A DNA stretch of 64,000 nucleotides from Candidatus Thiopontia autotrophica (GCA_014384675.1 JACNFK010000026.1:1-64000), one strand, 5' to 3'. Counted from the first letter of the stretch, positions 49,000 to 58,681 are shown. Notes: generated by a model from the sequence alone, not told the origin. Numbers and translations are program-made.

Positions 49000-49743
49000 C
49001 TAAGCGTGATCTTTCGCCATTAATGGACGCATTGTTGAGAGCAGGGTTTTCATAAGGCCTGGATTGCTCTCCTCTTCATCTGCCAGCAACCTCTTCATAT
49101 GTGCCCTCTGGGTTGGTTTTGTATAACAGGCCGGACAATTCTCATTCACGATTGGTAGTCTGGCCTCGTCTGCAAAGTCCTGCAGCTGTCTCTCCCGCGC
49201 ATATACCAGCGGCCGAATCACTCGCAGATCATCCGCTGCAACCGTATAGTGTGCCTTCATTGTATTTAGTCGCCCTTCATGAAAAGCTGACATCAGAAAA
49301 CTTTCAGCCAAATCATCCAGGTGCTGCGCCAGAGCCAGTACATTGTAGCCCTCCTTTCTCATCGTGGTATACATCACCCCACGCTTCATTCTGGCACACC
49401 AGGAACAGAATGAGTCCCCCTTCATATGGCCCTCAGCCTGCTCCATGATTGGCTGTGATACCAATAACCACTCAACCCCCATGGACTCAAGATATGGGCC
49501 CAATACTGCCGGATCAAAACTCTCCATCTCCGGATCCACTGTCATTGCCGCTATATCAAAATTGATAGGTGCATGGCGCTGCATATGAAGCAAAATATGG
49601 AGAAGAGAGAGCGAGTCCTTTCCTCCGGAAAGTCCCAGCATAATCCGGTCACCATCCCTGATCATCTTGTAATCTGCAATCGCCCTCCCAACCTGCCTTA
49701 AAAGTGTTTTGGGTGGTTTCGGAGCATCAATATTTCTTCCCAT
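49000..49743 (-). CDS. TtcA-like tRNA 2-thiocytidine sulfur transferase
   Basis: A 247-aa PP-loop ATPase. The ATP motif is LGLSGGKDSLSLLHIL, the first cysteine pair is FCSWCARMKRGVMY and the second is NCPACYTKPTQRAH. HLDDLAESFLM matches the HxDD region. TtcA places sulfur on C32 of some tRNAs using an Fe-S cluster. This version is shorter than E. coli TtcA (~310 aa) and differs around the Cys motifs, so it may be a paralogue with another substrate, plausible in a sulfur oxidiser. Confidence 0.75.
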   Translation of the reverse strand: MGRNIDAPKPPKTLLRQVGRAIADYKMIRDGDRIMLGLSGGKDSLSLLHILLHMQRHAPINFDIAAMTVDPEMESFDPAVLGPYLESMGVEWLLVSQPIMEQAEGHMKGDSFCSWCARMKRGVMYTTMRKEGYNVLALAQHLDDLAESFLMSAFHEGRLNTMKAHYTVAADDLRVIRPLVYARERQLQDFADEARLPIVNENCPACYTKPTQRAHMKRLLADEEESNPGLMKTLLSTMRPLMAKDHA

Positions 49744-49808
49744 TTTTTACTCTATGACCATTCTTAAATATCGTGTACTCTACACTAGATTACTAGATGA
49801 CTCAGGTT

Positions 49809-49929
49809 AAGGAACCTCTGAAAAAGCTTAATGGAATGGGGGTTTGGGGGAAGGGCTCTATAGTCCCCATAGGATAACCTGTAAAGGAGATCTGGTTAGG
49901 TCACTAAGCGACTTGATCAGACCTTCCTT
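49809..49929. repeat. Complete 121-bp dispersed element (MITE-like)
   Basis: Imperfect terminal inverted repeats: AAGGAACCTCTGAAAAAG at the left and, at the right, the complement of AAGGAAGGTCTGATCAAG. Shared positions follow AAGGAA-NN-TCTGA-NN-AAG. A small internal stem lies around CTATAGTCC. It occupies most of the gap between ttcA-like and the rhodanese gene, ending 21 bp before the latter's ATG. It has no coding capacity. Confidence 0.8.
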
Positions 49930-49950
49930 GAATAACCGGCGACTGGCGAT

Positions 49951-50379
49951 ATGGCTACCAATGAAATCAATTCGATCTCTCCCAATGCTGCCTGGCAGAT
50001 GGTACAGGATGATCCGCGCACTTTATTGATTGATGTACGCTCAAGCATGGAATTCCTCTTTGTAGGACACCCTGTTGGAGCAGTCCATATTCCGTGGATT
50101 GATGAGCCTGACTGGACTATCAATCAGAACTTTTCTGTTGATCTCAGAAAACTGTTATTGGGTGGCATACATGGAAACAGCGATCCGTCAGGGGTACCCA
50201 TTATCCTGATATGTCGTAGTGGCAAACGCTCTCTTGAGGCCGGCAAGAAGCTTATTGAGGATGGATTTAACCAGGTCTTCAATATTGACGAGGGTTTTGA
50301 GGGGGAGCTTGATGAGGATCATCAACGAAGCAGCGTGGGTGGCTGGAGATTTCGCGGTCTTCCATGGGAACAGTGCTGA
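49951..50379 (+). CDS. Rhodanese-like sulfurtransferase
   Basis: A 142-aa single-domain rhodanese without signal peptide. LLIDVRSSMEFLFVGHPVGAV and the active-site loop ICRSGKRS (catalytic Cys) are intact, and the C-terminal VFNIDEGFEGELDEDHQRS and GWRFRGLPW resemble rhodanese-family proteins of sulfur oxidisers. It could carry or transfer sulfane sulfur in the cytosol. It is followed 21 bp later by the Met-rich protein gene, suggesting an operon. The dispersed element lies just upstream. Confidence 0.9.
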   Translation: MATNEINSISPNAAWQMVQDDPRTLLIDVRSSMEFLFVGHPVGAVHIPWIDEPDWTINQNFSVDLRKLLLGGIHGNSDPSGVPIILICRSGKRSLEAGKKLIEDGFNQVFNIDEGFEGELDEDHQRSSVGGWRFRGLPWEQC

Positions 50380-50400
50380 CAGCAAGACCGGGGGAGATAA

Positions 50401-50952
50401 ATGAGTGAACCAGACCACAATCACACAGCTCCAGACAGTGCCAGCCTAAAGACAATACCCTCTAAAATGCTCTCTATAGGCGCTATAGCCGGTGGTGGCA
50501 TGGCGCTATTCATGTTCAGCATGGGGCTGAATATGCACCAGATGACTGGCGCAGTAATTCAGATGAGCCTGGACGTCACCAGTATGGCAGAAGATATGCG
50601 GGATATGCGTACCAGGATGTCCACCATGGCTCGAAGTATGGAAGAGGGACAGGCCGCCATGTCTGAGGATTTCAAACAGGTGCGCATTGGCATGCAGTCC
50701 ATGTCGGGAAACATGGATAATATGAGCAAGGACATGCATCAACTTAATCGCAATATTGGCAGCATGTCAGGGCGCATCAATGGAATGTCAGAAAATATTG
50801 AGGAGATGTCTGGTGCAATCATTGGAATGAGCTCGGACATCAATCAGATGAATGGCTCCATGTCTACAATGAACCAGAATATGGGGCGTATGGCCTATGA
50901 TATTAACCAATTTAGCGAACCAGAAAAACTGATGATGCCCTTCATGAGATGA
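50401..50952 (+). CDS. Met-rich coiled-coil membrane protein, unknown
   Basis: 183 aa, not recognised. A single transmembrane helix (~26-42, [18 protein letters not shown]) follows a polar N-terminus. The next ~130 residues repeat a pattern of about seven residues with Met at core positions, e.g. [20 protein letters not shown] and [20 protein letters not shown]. Roughly one residue in six is Met. It resembles a long parallel coiled coil, projecting from the membrane, in which Met replaces Leu. It overlaps dtd by 4 bp (ATGA). Metal binding or methionine oxidation sensing are speculative roles. Confidence 0.7.
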   Translation: MSEPDHNHTAPDSASLKTIPSKMLSIGAIAGGGMALFMFSMGLNMHQMTGAVIQMSLDVTSMAEDMRDMRTRMSTMARSMEEGQAAMSEDFKQVRIGMQSMSGNMDNMSKDMHQLNRNIGSMSGRINGMSENIEEMSGAIIGMSSDINQMNGSMSTMNQNMGRMAYDINQFSEPEKLMMPFMR

Positions 50953-51392
50953 TAGCGTTGCTTCAACGGGTATCCAGTGCGTCCGTTTCTGTAGAGGGTA
51001 AATGTATTGGAGGGATTGGTGGCGGCCTTCTTGTTCTGGTTGGGGTGGAACAGAATGATAGTGAGATAGAGCTAAACTATCTCCTGAGAAAAATTCTTGG
51101 CTACCGTATCTTTTCTGATAGTGAGGGCAAGATGAACCTCTCCCTTCAACAAACCGGTGGTGGACTACTGCTGGTGCCGCAATTTACTCTGGCTGCCGAC
51201 ACAAAAAATGGGATGAGGCCAGGATTCTCGGCCGCAGCCCCCCCAGACATGGGGAAACACCTGTTTCAACAACTTGTCACCTCAGCAAGAGAACAACACC
51301 CCACAGTAGCACAGGGCGAATTTGGTGCTGACATGCAGGTTTCACTAGTAAATGATGGCCCTGTAACCTTTATGCTACATTCAGGAAAATAG
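50949..51392 (+). CDS. dtd: D-aminoacyl-tRNA deacylase
   Basis: A 147-aa editing enzyme that hydrolyses D-aminoacyl-tRNAs. [50 protein letters not shown] and the terminal NDGPVTFML (GP motif) are the family signatures. It overlaps the Met-rich gene by 4 bp and converges with the fnr gene, overlapping its end by 12 bp. Confidence 0.97.
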   Translation: MIALLQRVSSASVSVEGKCIGGIGGGLLVLVGVEQNDSEIELNYLLRKILGYRIFSDSEGKMNLSLQQTGGGLLLVPQFTLAADTKNGMRPGFSAAAPPDMGKHLFQQLVTSAREQHPTVAQGEFGADMQVSLVNDGPVTFMLHSGK

Positions 51393-52082
51393 CTGTAGAG
51401 CATCTCGATCTTCGAGCACCAGATTTCTGCCGCTAACCTGGATAAGACCAGCATTCTTGAGCTTTTGGAACGATCTGCTAACAGTCTCTACCGCCAACCC
51501 GAGATGACTGGCAATCTCATCTCGCGACATTGGCAGACGGAACTCTATTGCTGAAAAACCATGGAATTCCAGCCGCCTGGATACCATGTAGAGAAAAATT
51601 GCTACCCTCTGTTCTGCACGATGTGCCGCCATCAGACCTGTCCACTGCTCATTTTTTACCTGATGACTCATTGCAACCAGCAGCCCCTGGCGAATCATCT
51701 TGTGAGCTGCATCATCTGGAGAGAAAGATATCTCCGGGAAATAACATAACTGGCTATCCTGCAGTGCAACCACTGTTCTCCCATACTGTCCTGTACTAAC
51801 CCCTTCCGAACCAATAATCTCCCCCGCAAAATAGAAACCTGTAATTCGCTCCTCACCACCAGGCAGAGTGACCATGCTCTTGAATGCACCCGAATGAACT
51901 GCATAGAGGTAGTCAAAATTATCACCTGACCGACAAATAACGTCCCCTTTCTCCACATTCTGTTGGGGAGTAACCTCGCCCAGCACAACTGCATCATTTG
52001 TATCAGCTACACCATATTGCTGACAGACATCATTCAGCTCACATTGTGGACAAAGCACTGCCGGTGTTTTTTTTACGACCAT
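51381..52082 (-). CDS. fnr: FNR-type oxygen-sensing transcription regulator
   Basis: 233 aa from the ATG at 52082 ([19 protein letters not shown]). The CxxCx5C cluster plus a later Cys (DSQLCYFP) match the four 4Fe-4S ligands of FNR, so this should sense oxygen. The cNMP-fold domain and a C-terminal HTH with [20 protein letters not shown] are present; the E-SR recognition residues (ETVSR) predict binding to TTGAT-N4-ATCAA. A perfect such box lies upstream of its own gene. Confidence 0.93.
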   Translation of the reverse strand: MVVKKTPAVLCPQCELNDVCQQYGVADTNDAVVLGEVTPQQNVEKGDVICRSGDNFDYLYAVHSGAFKSMVTLPGGEERITGFYFAGEIIGSEGVSTGQYGRTVVALQDSQLCYFPEISFSPDDAAHKMIRQGLLVAMSHQVKNEQWTGLMAAHRAEQRVAIFLYMVSRRLEFHGFSAIEFRLPMSRDEIASHLGLAVETVSRSFQKLKNAGLIQVSGRNLVLEDRDALQLFS

Positions 52083-52116
52083 CTCGACTATTTTCCAAAA
52101 GATAATGAATATATTG

Positions 52117-52158
52117 ATACTACAGGGTTTATTCAGCAATTTTGTTGATCTTGATCAA
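52117..52158 (-). promoter_or_regulatory. FNR-box promoter upstream of fnr
   Basis: TTGAT-CTTG-ATCAA at 52145-52158 is a perfect FNR site. Reading minus, the site centre is 29 bp before TAGTAT (52122-52117, 4 of 6 to the -10 consensus). That places the centre at -41.5, the class II activation position. Positive autoregulation of fnr is the simplest reading. The box could also affect the his promoter on the other strand. Confidence 0.8.
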
Positions 52159-52236
52159 TTTCCGCTATATTACGACTATTACCAACATGGTTTATCAAAA
52201 AACCCCCTATTTTTCTGTAACTACGCTCTCAAACTG

Positions 52237-52265
52237 TTCAAACTGGGGCAATAACCGGTTATTCT
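52237..52265 (+). promoter_or_regulatory. Candidate his promoter with 14-bp palindrome
   Basis: TTCAAA (52237-52242), 17-bp spacer and TATTCT (52260-52265) could be the hisB promoter. The perfect palindrome AATAACCGGTTATT (52250-52263) overlaps the spacer and -10, as expected for a repressor operator. The regulator is not known. Confidence 0.45.
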
Positions 52266-52311
52266 ATAGCCTTACAAATAAACCCTTAACGCAAGAAACA
52301 TTTAACTTCCC

Positions 52312-52905
52312 ATGACTAACCGTATTGCCAATATCAAACGCGACACCCTGGAGACCCAGATTGAGGTCTCTGTTGATCTGGATGGAAGCGGCTCTGCAAA
52401 ACTCAACACTGGTGTCCCATTTCTGGAACACATGCTGGATCAAGTTGCCCGTCATGGTGTGATTGACCTGGAAATCAATGCGTCTGGTGATCTACATATT
52501 GATGGACACCACACAGTTGAGGACATCGGAATATCTATTGGTCAGGCAGTCAACCAGGCTCTTGGAGATAAAAAAGGAATTCGCCGTTACGGCCATGCAT
52601 ATGTTCCCCTGGATGAGGCGCTTTCTCGGGTGGTCATAGACTTTTCTGGTCGACCAGGAGTTGAGTTCAATGCCACATTTCCCAGCACAACAGTAGGGGA
52701 ATTTGATACCGAATTATTTTTTGAGTTCTTCCAGGGCTTTACTAATCATGCGGAGGCTACTCTACACATCGATGTAATCAGAGGCAGAAATAGCCATCAC
52801 ATTGCCGAGACAATCTTCAAGGCGTTCGGACGTGCTATTCGGATGGCTGTGGAAGCTGACGAGCGGATGAAAGGGCAACTGCCCTCCACCAAAGGCTCGC
52901 TCTAA
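52312..52905 (+). CDS. hisB: Imidazoleglycerol-phosphate dehydratase
   Basis: A 197-aa monofunctional enzyme for the sixth step of histidine synthesis. [32 protein letters not shown] and the second His motif [18 protein letters not shown] provide the metal-binding histidines. It is the first gene of this his operon, with no fused phosphatase domain as in E. coli. Confidence 0.98.
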   Translation: MTNRIANIKRDTLETQIEVSVDLDGSGSAKLNTGVPFLEHMLDQVARHGVIDLEINASGDLHIDGHHTVEDIGISIGQAVNQALGDKKGIRRYGHAYVPLDEALSRVVIDFSGRPGVEFNATFPSTTVGEFDTELFFEFFQGFTNHAEATLHIDVIRGRNSHHIAETIFKAFGRAIRMAVEADERMKGQLPSTKGSL

Positions 52906-52906
52906 A

Positions 52907-53560
52907 GTGTCCACTCTGGCCGTAATTGACTACGGTATGGGAAACCTGCGCTCGGTCTCCAAGGCGTTGGAGCATGTTGCGCCTGACCTCAATGTGGTTG
53001 TAACTGATAATGCCGAGACAATACTTTCTGCAGACCGGGTAGTATTTCCAGGTGTTGGCGCAATGCGTGACTGTATGGATGAACTTGAGAAGAGAGGTCT
53101 GTCTCAAGTTGTGCGTGATGTTGCCATAGACCGTCCATTTTTTGGTATCTGCCTGGGGATGCAGCTTCTGCTTGAACAAAGTGAAGAGAATGGTGGCACC
53201 AATGGGCTCGGCATTATCAGTGGAGAGGTAAAACAGTTTCCTGACCCTCTAATGGAAAAGAGCGACACAGGCAGCGAGAGGTTAAAGATTCCACATATGG
53301 GCTGGAATCAGGTAAAACAGAGCATAGATCACCCAATGTGGTCCACGATTGAGGACAAGAGCCGCTTCTACTTTGTGCACAGTTACTATGCAGAACCCGG
53401 CAACAGTGATGAGACTGCTGCAACCACCCATTATGGATTTGATTTTGCATGTGCACTCTACCGAGACAACCTGTTTGCTACACAATTTCACCCAGAAAAG
53501 AGCCAACATGCCGGCCTGCAATTATTGAAAAATTTCACTGATTGGAATGGACAACCATAA
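52907..53560 (+). CDS. hisH: Imidazole glycerol phosphate synthase, glutaminase subunit
   Basis: A 217-aa class I glutamine amidotransferase supplying ammonia to His[17 protein letters not shown], the nucleophile Cys in [16 protein letters not shown], and His/Glu in [16 protein letters not shown] form the triad. It starts at GTG 52907, two bases after hisB, and its stop overlaps the hisA ATG (TAATG). Confidence 0.97.
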   Translation: MSTLAVIDYGMGNLRSVSKALEHVAPDLNVVVTDNAETILSADRVVFPGVGAMRDCMDELEKRGLSQVVRDVAIDRPFFGICLGMQLLLEQSEENGGTNGLGIISGEVKQFPDPLMEKSDTGSERLKIPHMGWNQVKQSIDHPMWSTIEDKSRFYFVHSYYAEPGNSDETAATTHYGFDFACALYRDNLFATQFHPEKSQHAGLQLLKNFTDWNGQP

Positions 53561-54309
53561 TGCCTAATGAACCTATGATTATCATTCCTGCCATCGATCT
53601 AAAGGATGGAAAATGTGTGCGCCTTCGTCAGGGCATCATGGAGGATGAGACCATATTCTCTGATGATCCAGTTGCCATGGCTGCCCAGTGGGTTGAACAG
53701 GGGGCTCGTCGTCTCCATCTTGTTGACCTTAATGGTGCATTTGATGGTGAACCAAAAAATGCGGGAGTAGTCCATGCCATTGCTGCTGCCTATCCCAATC
53801 TTCCAATTCAGATTGGTGGCGGTATCCGTACCCATGAGACAGTCCAAACCTATATTGATGCCGGCGTAGAGTATGTAATTATTGGCACCAAAGCGATTAC
53901 CGACCCATCCTTTATTCGAGATCTTTGCAGTGAATTTTCTGGTCACGTAATTGTGGGCATAGATGCCAAGGACGGTAAGGTTGCAATAAATGGCTGGGCC
54001 GAGGTCTCTGATCAGGACGCAACCGATGTTGCCAAATCCTTTGAATCTGACGGGGTATCCTCTATCGTCTACACCGATATCAGTCGAGACGGGATGATGC
54101 AAGGTGTCAATGTGGATGCCACCAGAAAACTGGCCGACTCCGTCAATATACCTATTATTGCCTCTGGAGGAATCACCAACATGGATGATATCAAGGCACT
54201 CTGCAAGGTTGCTGACCACGGCATCATGGGAGCAATAACCGGGCGAGCGATCTATGAAGGGTCTCTGGATTTTGCTGAGGCTCAACATTACTCTGACCAA
54301 CAAAATTAG
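53560..54309 (+). CDS. hisA: ProFAR isomerase
   Basis: A 249-aa TIM-barrel isomerase from the ATG at 53560; a second ATG at 53575 ([20 protein letters not shown]) is also possible. Catalytic aspartates are in the opening AIDLKDG and in [15 protein letters not shown]. It is fused in translation to hisH by a 1-bp overlap. hisF follows 9 bp later. Confidence 0.97.
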   Translation: MPNEPMIIIPAIDLKDGKCVRLRQGIMEDETIFSDDPVAMAAQWVEQGARRLHLVDLNGAFDGEPKNAGVVHAIAAAYPNLPIQIGGGIRTHETVQTYIDAGVEYVIIGTKAITDPSFIRDLCSEFSGHVIVGIDAKDGKVAINGWAEVSDQDATDVAKSFESDGVSSIVYTDISRDGMMQGVNVDATRKLADSVNIPIIASGGITNMDDIKALCKVADHGIMGAITGRAIYEGSLDFAEAQHYSDQQN

Positions 54310-54318
54310 GGGTTTTTT

Positions 54319-55092
54319 ATGGGGCTGGCAAAACGTATTATCCCCTGTCTTGATGTCGATCAGGGACGTGTGGTTAAAGGAGTTCAGTTTGTCGATATTC
54401 GTGATGCCGGTGATCCGGTTGAGGTAGCTCGGCGCTATGATGATGAGGGGGCTGATGAGATAACATTTCTTGACATCACCGCCAGCCACGAGGGACGTGA
54501 CACTATTGTTCATGTGGTAGAACAGGTGGCCAGCCAGGTTTTTATCCCTCTCACAGTTGGTGGAGGCATACGTGAGGTGGCCGATGTCCGCCGTATGCTT
54601 AATGCTGGCGCCGACAAGGTGGCTATAAATACCGCCGCCGTTTTCAACCCCGAGTTTGTGCGTGAGGCATCTGACCGTTTTGGATCGCAGTGTATTGTAG
54701 TTGCCGTTGATGCCAAAAGAGTCAGCACCGAAGGTGAGCCTCTAAAGTGGGAGATATTCACCCATGGTGGGCGCAAAGCAACAGGAATTGATGCCATAGA
54801 GTGGTCGAAGAGGATGGTTGATTACGGTGCTGGAGAGATCTTGTTGACCAGCATGGACCGTGACGGAACCAAACAGGGGTTCAATCTGCCCCTTAACAAA
54901 GCGGTAAGTGAAGCAGTATCTGTACCGCTCATTGCCTCTGGTGGAGTTGGTAACCTGCAGCACCTGGCTGATGGAGTTATCAAGGGTGGCGCAGATGCCG
55001 TACTGGCAGCCAGCATATTCCATTTTGCCGAGTATACTGTTGGAGAGGCAAAGGCCTTTATGGCAGAACAGGGAATAGAGGTTAGATTGTGA
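54319..55092 (+). CDS. hisF: Imidazole glycerol phosphate synthase, cyclase subunit
   Basis: A 257-aa TIM barrel that uses ammonia from HisH to make IGP and [24 protein letters not shown] and [15 protein letters not shown] carry the two catalytic aspartates. Length is standard. It overlaps hisI by 4 bp. Confidence 0.98.
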   Translation: MGLAKRIIPCLDVDQGRVVKGVQFVDIRDAGDPVEVARRYDDEGADEITFLDITASHEGRDTIVHVVEQVASQVFIPLTVGGGIREVADVRRMLNAGADKVAINTAAVFNPEFVREASDRFGSQCIVVAVDAKRVSTEGEPLKWEIFTHGGRKATGIDAIEWSKRMVDYGAGEILLTSMDRDGTKQGFNLPLNKAVSEAVSVPLIASGGVGNLQHLADGVIKGGADAVLAASIFHFAEYTVGEAKAFMAEQGIEVRL

Positions 55093-55484
55093 GTAATCCC
55101 ACGAAATGGCTAGATGAGATCAACTGGACAGAGGATGGGCTGGTGCCTGTTATCGTTCAAGAGGCAGAAACTGGAGATATCCTGATGTTTGCCTGGATGA
55201 ATCGTCAGTCACTACAACTCACTACTGAAACTGGGCATGCCGTATACTGGTCACGCTCCAGAGAACGCTTATGGCACAAAGGAGAGGAGTCTGGGAACCA
55301 ACAGATTGTCAGTTCTATACGCCTTGATTGTGATGAAGATGTGGTGCTGATCACAGTTGAACAGCGTGGCGGAATTGCCTGCCACACTGGACGTCACAGC
55401 TGTTTCTACCGTGAACTGGAGGAAGATCAGTGGAAAACTATTGCACCGGTACTGAAAGATCCAAAGGAGATGTATCGACAATGA
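55089..55484 (+). CDS. hisI: Phosphoribosyl-AMP cyclohydrolase
   Basis: A 131-aa zinc enzyme for the third step of histidine synthesis. [47 protein letters not shown] and [11 protein letters not shown] give the metal and substrate ligands. Separate from hisE here. Its stop codon overlaps the ATG of the SYLF gene (ATGA). Confidence 0.98.
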   Translation: MSNPTKWLDEINWTEDGLVPVIVQEAETGDILMFAWMNRQSLQLTTETGHAVYWSRSRERLWHKGEESGNQQIVSSIRLDCDEDVVLITVEQRGGIACHTGRHSCFYRELEEDQWKTIAPVLKDPKEMYRQ

Positions 55485-56173
55485 GAACACTCAAGACCCT
55501 GGTCATTGCCTTGGCATTTATTCTGGCACCACTTCAGGCTATTGCAGGAGGCAAAGAGACCGCAACCATCTGGTCTGCCATACAGGTGCTGGAAGATGTG
55601 CTGGTTGGCCCTGAGGAGGAGAGCATCCCGTCCTCTCTATTACAAAAAGGTGATGGAGTAATAATCCTCCCAGGCATGATTAGCGTTGGTTTTGGGGTTG
55701 GAGTCAGACACGGTAATGGGGTGATGCTATTCAGAAAAGATAAAGAGTGGAACAATCCTGTCTTTGTCTCCATGAGTGGGGCCAGCTATGGGTATCAGAT
55801 TGGCGCCCAATCCAGTGATGTTATTCTTTCCATAAAGCGTCCCAACAGTATTGAAAGCCTGCTGGATGGCAAATTGACCCTGGGAGTTGACGCATCAATG
55901 TCTGCCGGGCCTATTGGTCGAGATACTACCGCTGCAACTGACCCCCTGCTGAGAACAGAAATCTACTCATGGTCACGCAGTAAAGGGCTGTTTGCCGGAG
56001 TTGCGCTTGATGGTTCTATCCTTACCATTAATGACGAGGCAAATGCACGCTTCTACGATAAGCCTGGAATCAGCGCCAGTGATATTATCGAACAACCCAC
56101 AAACAATCGTTCCAGCGGACTACGCCGACTCAAGGAACTGCTCAACCAGCACATTACCAGGGAGTCCCCATGA
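55481..56173 (+). CDS. Secreted SYLF-domain (Ysc84-like) protein
   Basis: A 230-aa protein with a Sec signal ([14 protein letters not shown] to LQAIAGG). The mature part is a SYLF/Ysc84 lipid-binding domain: [49 protein letters not shown] and [24 protein letters not shown] proteins bind phosphoinositides in eukaryotes; bacterial ones are envelope proteins of unclear function. It is wedged between hisI and hisE with 4-bp overlaps on both sides, so it is translationally coupled to histidine synthesis. Confidence 0.9.
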   Translation: MRTLKTLVIALAFILAPLQAIAGGKETATIWSAIQVLEDVLVGPEEESIPSSLLQKGDGVIILPGMISVGFGVGVRHGNGVMLFRKDKEWNNPVFVSMSGASYGYQIGAQSSDVILSIKRPNSIESLLDGKLTLGVDASMSAGPIGRDTTAATDPLLRTEIYSWSRSKGLFAGVALDGSILTINDEANARFYDKPGISASDIIEQPTNNRSSGLRRLKELLNQHITRESP

Positions 56174-56490
56174 GTAATATTCTCAACGAACTCACATCAA
56201 TTCTGGAGGAGCGGAAGAGCGCAGATCCACAAGAGTCCTATGTCTCCAGTCTCTACCACAAGGGAATTGACACAATCCTGAAGAAAGTTGGTGAAGAGGC
56301 TACAGAAACTGTCATTGCTGCAAAAGATGGGGATCATGCACAAATCGTCTATGAGATGGCAGATTTATGGTTTCACTGCCTGGTACTGCTCTCCCACCAA
56401 AACATATCACCTGACGAGGTTTTATCTGAACTGGAGCGGAGACTGGGTGTCTCTGGCCATGAGGAGAAGGCCTCCAGGGAGAGTGTATAG
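56170..56490 (+). CDS. hisE: Phosphoribosyl-ATP pyrophosphatase
   Basis: A 106-aa enzyme for the second step of histidine synthesis. [30 protein letters not shown] and [14 protein letters not shown] are the metal-binding helices of the MazG-like fold. Its stop codon is directly followed by the hinT ATG. Confidence 0.97.
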   Translation: MSNILNELTSILEERKSADPQESYVSSLYHKGIDTILKKVGEEATETVIAAKDGDHAQIVYEMADLWFHCLVLLSHQNISPDEVLSELERRLGVSGHEEKASRESV

Positions 56491-56832
56491 ATGAGTGACG
56501 ACTGTCTTTTTTGCAAAATGGTATCTGGTGAGGTGCCGGCGGACATTGTCTATGAGGATGATGAGATCATGGTATTCAGGGACATCTATCCGAAGGCTGA
56601 TGTACATCTGTTGATGATCCCAAAGAGACATACCGAGAGCCTGGCTACACTTACAGCAGAAGATGATGCTCTGACATCAAAAATGGTTAGGCTATTACCG
56701 GAATTGGCACATACACAGGGGCTGGATGGAGGGTTTCGCACCATTATCAATACCGGTGCAGATGGAGGACAAGTGATCTTTCATCTTCATATCCACCTGC
56801 TGGGAGGTAAAAATCTCCCCGGCTTTGGCTAA
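56491..56832 (+). CDS. hinT: HIT family nucleotide hydrolase HinT
   Basis: A 113-aa purine nucleoside phosphoramidase. CLFCKMVSGEVPADIVYED opens the fold, and the HIT triad is IFHLHIHLLGG. It starts immediately after hisE and precedes tatA by 66 bp, the common hisE-hinT-tatABC order of gammaproteobacteria. Confidence 0.95.
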   Translation: MSDDCLFCKMVSGEVPADIVYEDDEIMVFRDIYPKADVHLLMIPKRHTESLATLTAEDDALTSKMVRLLPELAHTQGLDGGFRTIINTGADGGQVIFHLHIHLLGGKNLPGFG

Positions 56833-56898
56833 AGCCATTATAATCTCAGGATTATCTACCAGATATTTCTTTAAATTTATTACAAGGGAGTAGTGACG

Positions 56899-57141
56899 AT
56901 GGGCGTTGGAGGCATTGGAATTTGGCAGTTACTGATAGTACTGGTATTGGTTATCCTGATCTTTGGAACCAAGAAACTGAAAAATGTGGGCGGTGATCTT
57001 GGAGGAGCTATCAAGAGCTTCAAGAGCGCTGTCAAGGATGGAGACAAAACCGAAGAGCCTGCTGCAGAACCTGCGCAGTTGAATCAGGCTGAAGAGGATG
57101 TCATAGAAGGTCAGAAGGTCGAAGAGAAAGACAAGGTTTAA
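56899..57141 (+). CDS. tatA: Twin-arginine translocase subunit TatA
   Basis: 80 aa from the ATG at 56899 (a GTG two codons earlier is less likely). A single N-terminal helix ([19 protein letters not shown]), the [18 protein letters not shown] hinge and amphipathic helix, and an acidic tail are typical. TatA oligomers form the export passage for folded proteins such as FccB. Confidence 0.96.
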   Translation: MGVGGIGIWQLLIVLVLVILIFGTKKLKNVGGDLGGAIKSFKSAVKDGDKTEEPAAEPAQLNQAEEDVIEGQKVEEKDKV

Positions 57142-57182
57142 CGTAGCAGCAGAGAGGAACCCCTCTCTTCTGACATCTCTCT

Positions 57183-57578
57183 ATGTTTGATATTGGATTC
57201 TGGGAACTGACTATTATCGCTGTGGTCACCCTGCTTGTAGTAGGGCCAGAGCGAATGCCGGCGCTTGCACGCACGGCCGGAAAATGGTTTGGCAAAATTT
57301 CACGCTTTATTAGCTCAGTAAAATCTGACATTGACCGTGAACTCAAAGCGGAAGAGATGAAGAAGGTGATGGAAAAACATGCATCTACTGCCGGTTTGCA
57401 TGACATTATTGAAGAGACCCAAGCTGATATGAAAGAGATTCATGAGGCAACCGAAGAGATGGTAAGCGCCACCAATGAGGTAGCCCAGGAAGCTGAGGAC
57501 TCATCTGCTCCTGTCGATCAAACTGACCCCAAAGAGAAAGCGGAAAAAAAATACAATAGTGATGACGAGTACTACTGA
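57183..57578 (+). CDS. tatB: Twin-arginine translocase subunit TatB
   Basis: A 131-aa protein. [20 protein letters not shown] is the membrane helix, then [19 protein letters not shown], a conserved TatB segment. The rest is a long charged helix. With TatC it recognises twin-Arg signals. Its stop overlaps the tatC start by one base (TGATG). Confidence 0.96.
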   Translation: MFDIGFWELTIIAVVTLLVVGPERMPALARTAGKWFGKISRFISSVKSDIDRELKAEEMKKVMEKHASTAGLHDIIEETQADMKEIHEATEEMVSATNEVAQEAEDSSAPVDQTDPKEKAEKKYNSDDEYY

Positions 57579-58681
57579 TGAGCAATAGTAGTCCCGAAGG
57601 AATTTCTGCGGAACAGACATTTGTCAGCCATCTGATTGAACTGCGTGACCGTCTGTTACGAATAGTGATGGCTATTCTGGTTGTCTTTCTTGGCCTGTTT
57701 GCCTTTGCCAACGATATCTATCACTACGTAGCCAGCCCCTTGATGGAGCTCCTCCCGGAGGGGCAGAGCATGATTGCTACCGGTGTAATCTCTCCCTTTC
57801 TGACACCCTTCAAGCTGACGCTGATTTTCTCTTTCTATATTGCAATTCCCTATATCCTCTATCAGGTATGGGGGTTTGTTGCGCCAGGCCTTTACAAGCA
57901 TGAGCGCAAGATGGTGATGCCGCTGGCAGCATCAAGCACTGTTCTCTTTTATACAGGCATGGCATTTGCCTACTATGTGGTATTTCCGCTGATCTTTGCC
58001 TTCCTCACCACCACCGCACCTGAGGGGGTTGAGGTAATGCCGGACATGAAGGACTACCTGGACTTCGTGCTCAAGCTCTTCTTTGCATTTGGGGTCGCCT
58101 TCGAGGTTCCAATTGCTACCATCTTGCTGGTCTGGATGGGAACTACTACTCCTGACAAGCTTCGTGAAAAACGCCCCTACGTTATCGTTGGCGCATTTGT
58201 TATTGGTATGCTGTTGACTCCGCCAGACATGATCTCCCAAACCCTACTGGCAATTCCCATGTGGATTCTGTTTGAGGCAGGGATTATATTTTCAAAGTTC
58301 TTTATGCCAAAAGATGATGATAGCAACAGCTCTACGGACAGCACTCCTCCGAAAAGTCCATCACCCAACTCTCCATCAGGAGGCAGTTCATCATCACAGC
58401 CAGATGAAGACGATGGTCCAACCGAGGAGGAGATGGAGGCTGAGCTTGATCGAATTGAGGCCGAAGAGGATAGAGAAGAGGACAGAGAAGAGGAGCTTGA
58501 GCGCGCTGAACGTGCACGCAAAAAGGCCAGGAAAATGGCGGACAATGTTCGCATGGACCACTACGAACCCCCCATTTCAAAACGTTATGAGCCTCTGGAT
58601 GAGGTCAGCGAAAAGCTCCTCGATGAGGAGCTGGATATGATGGATGGAACATCCGGAACCGAGCCTGACTCTTCTAAATAA
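57578..58681 (+). CDS. tatC: Twin-arginine translocase subunit TatC with long tail
   Basis: A 367-aa protein; the six-helix TatC core covers residues ~1-247 ([72 protein letters not shown]). Beyond it runs a ~110-residue hydrophilic C-terminal tail rich in Ser, Pro, Asp, Glu and Arg, absent from the 258-aa E. coli protein. The tail would be cytoplasmic and probably disordered or coiled. It is in frame without a break. Confidence 0.95.
   Translation: MSNSSPEGISAEQTFVSHLIELRDRLLRIVMAILVVFLGLFAFANDIYHYVASPLMELLPEGQSMIATGVISPFLTPFKLTLIFSFYIAIPYILYQVWGFVAPGLYKHERKMVMPLAASSTVLFYTGMAFAYYVVFPLIFAFLTTTAPEGVEVMPDMKDYLDFVLKLFFAFGVAFEVPIATILLVWMGTTTPDKLREKRPYVIVGAFVIGMLLTPPDMISQTLLAIPMWILFEAGIIFSKFFMPKDDDSNSSTDSTPPKSPSPNSPSGGSSSSQPDEDDGPTEEEMEAELDRIEAEEDREEDREEELERAERARKKARKMADNVRMDHYEPPISKRYEPLDEVSEKLLDEELDMMDGTSGTEPDSSK

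Noticed and set aside
49844-50029. A possible small gene across the dispersed element and rhodanese start
   Set aside because: The frame spans the repeat and the real rhodanese gene in another frame and has no ribosome site. The other element copies do not keep it open.
53599-54513. A 304-aa open frame on minus across hisA and hisF
   Set aside because: It is antisense to two intact, conserved his genes, crosses their boundary and has no recognisable domain.
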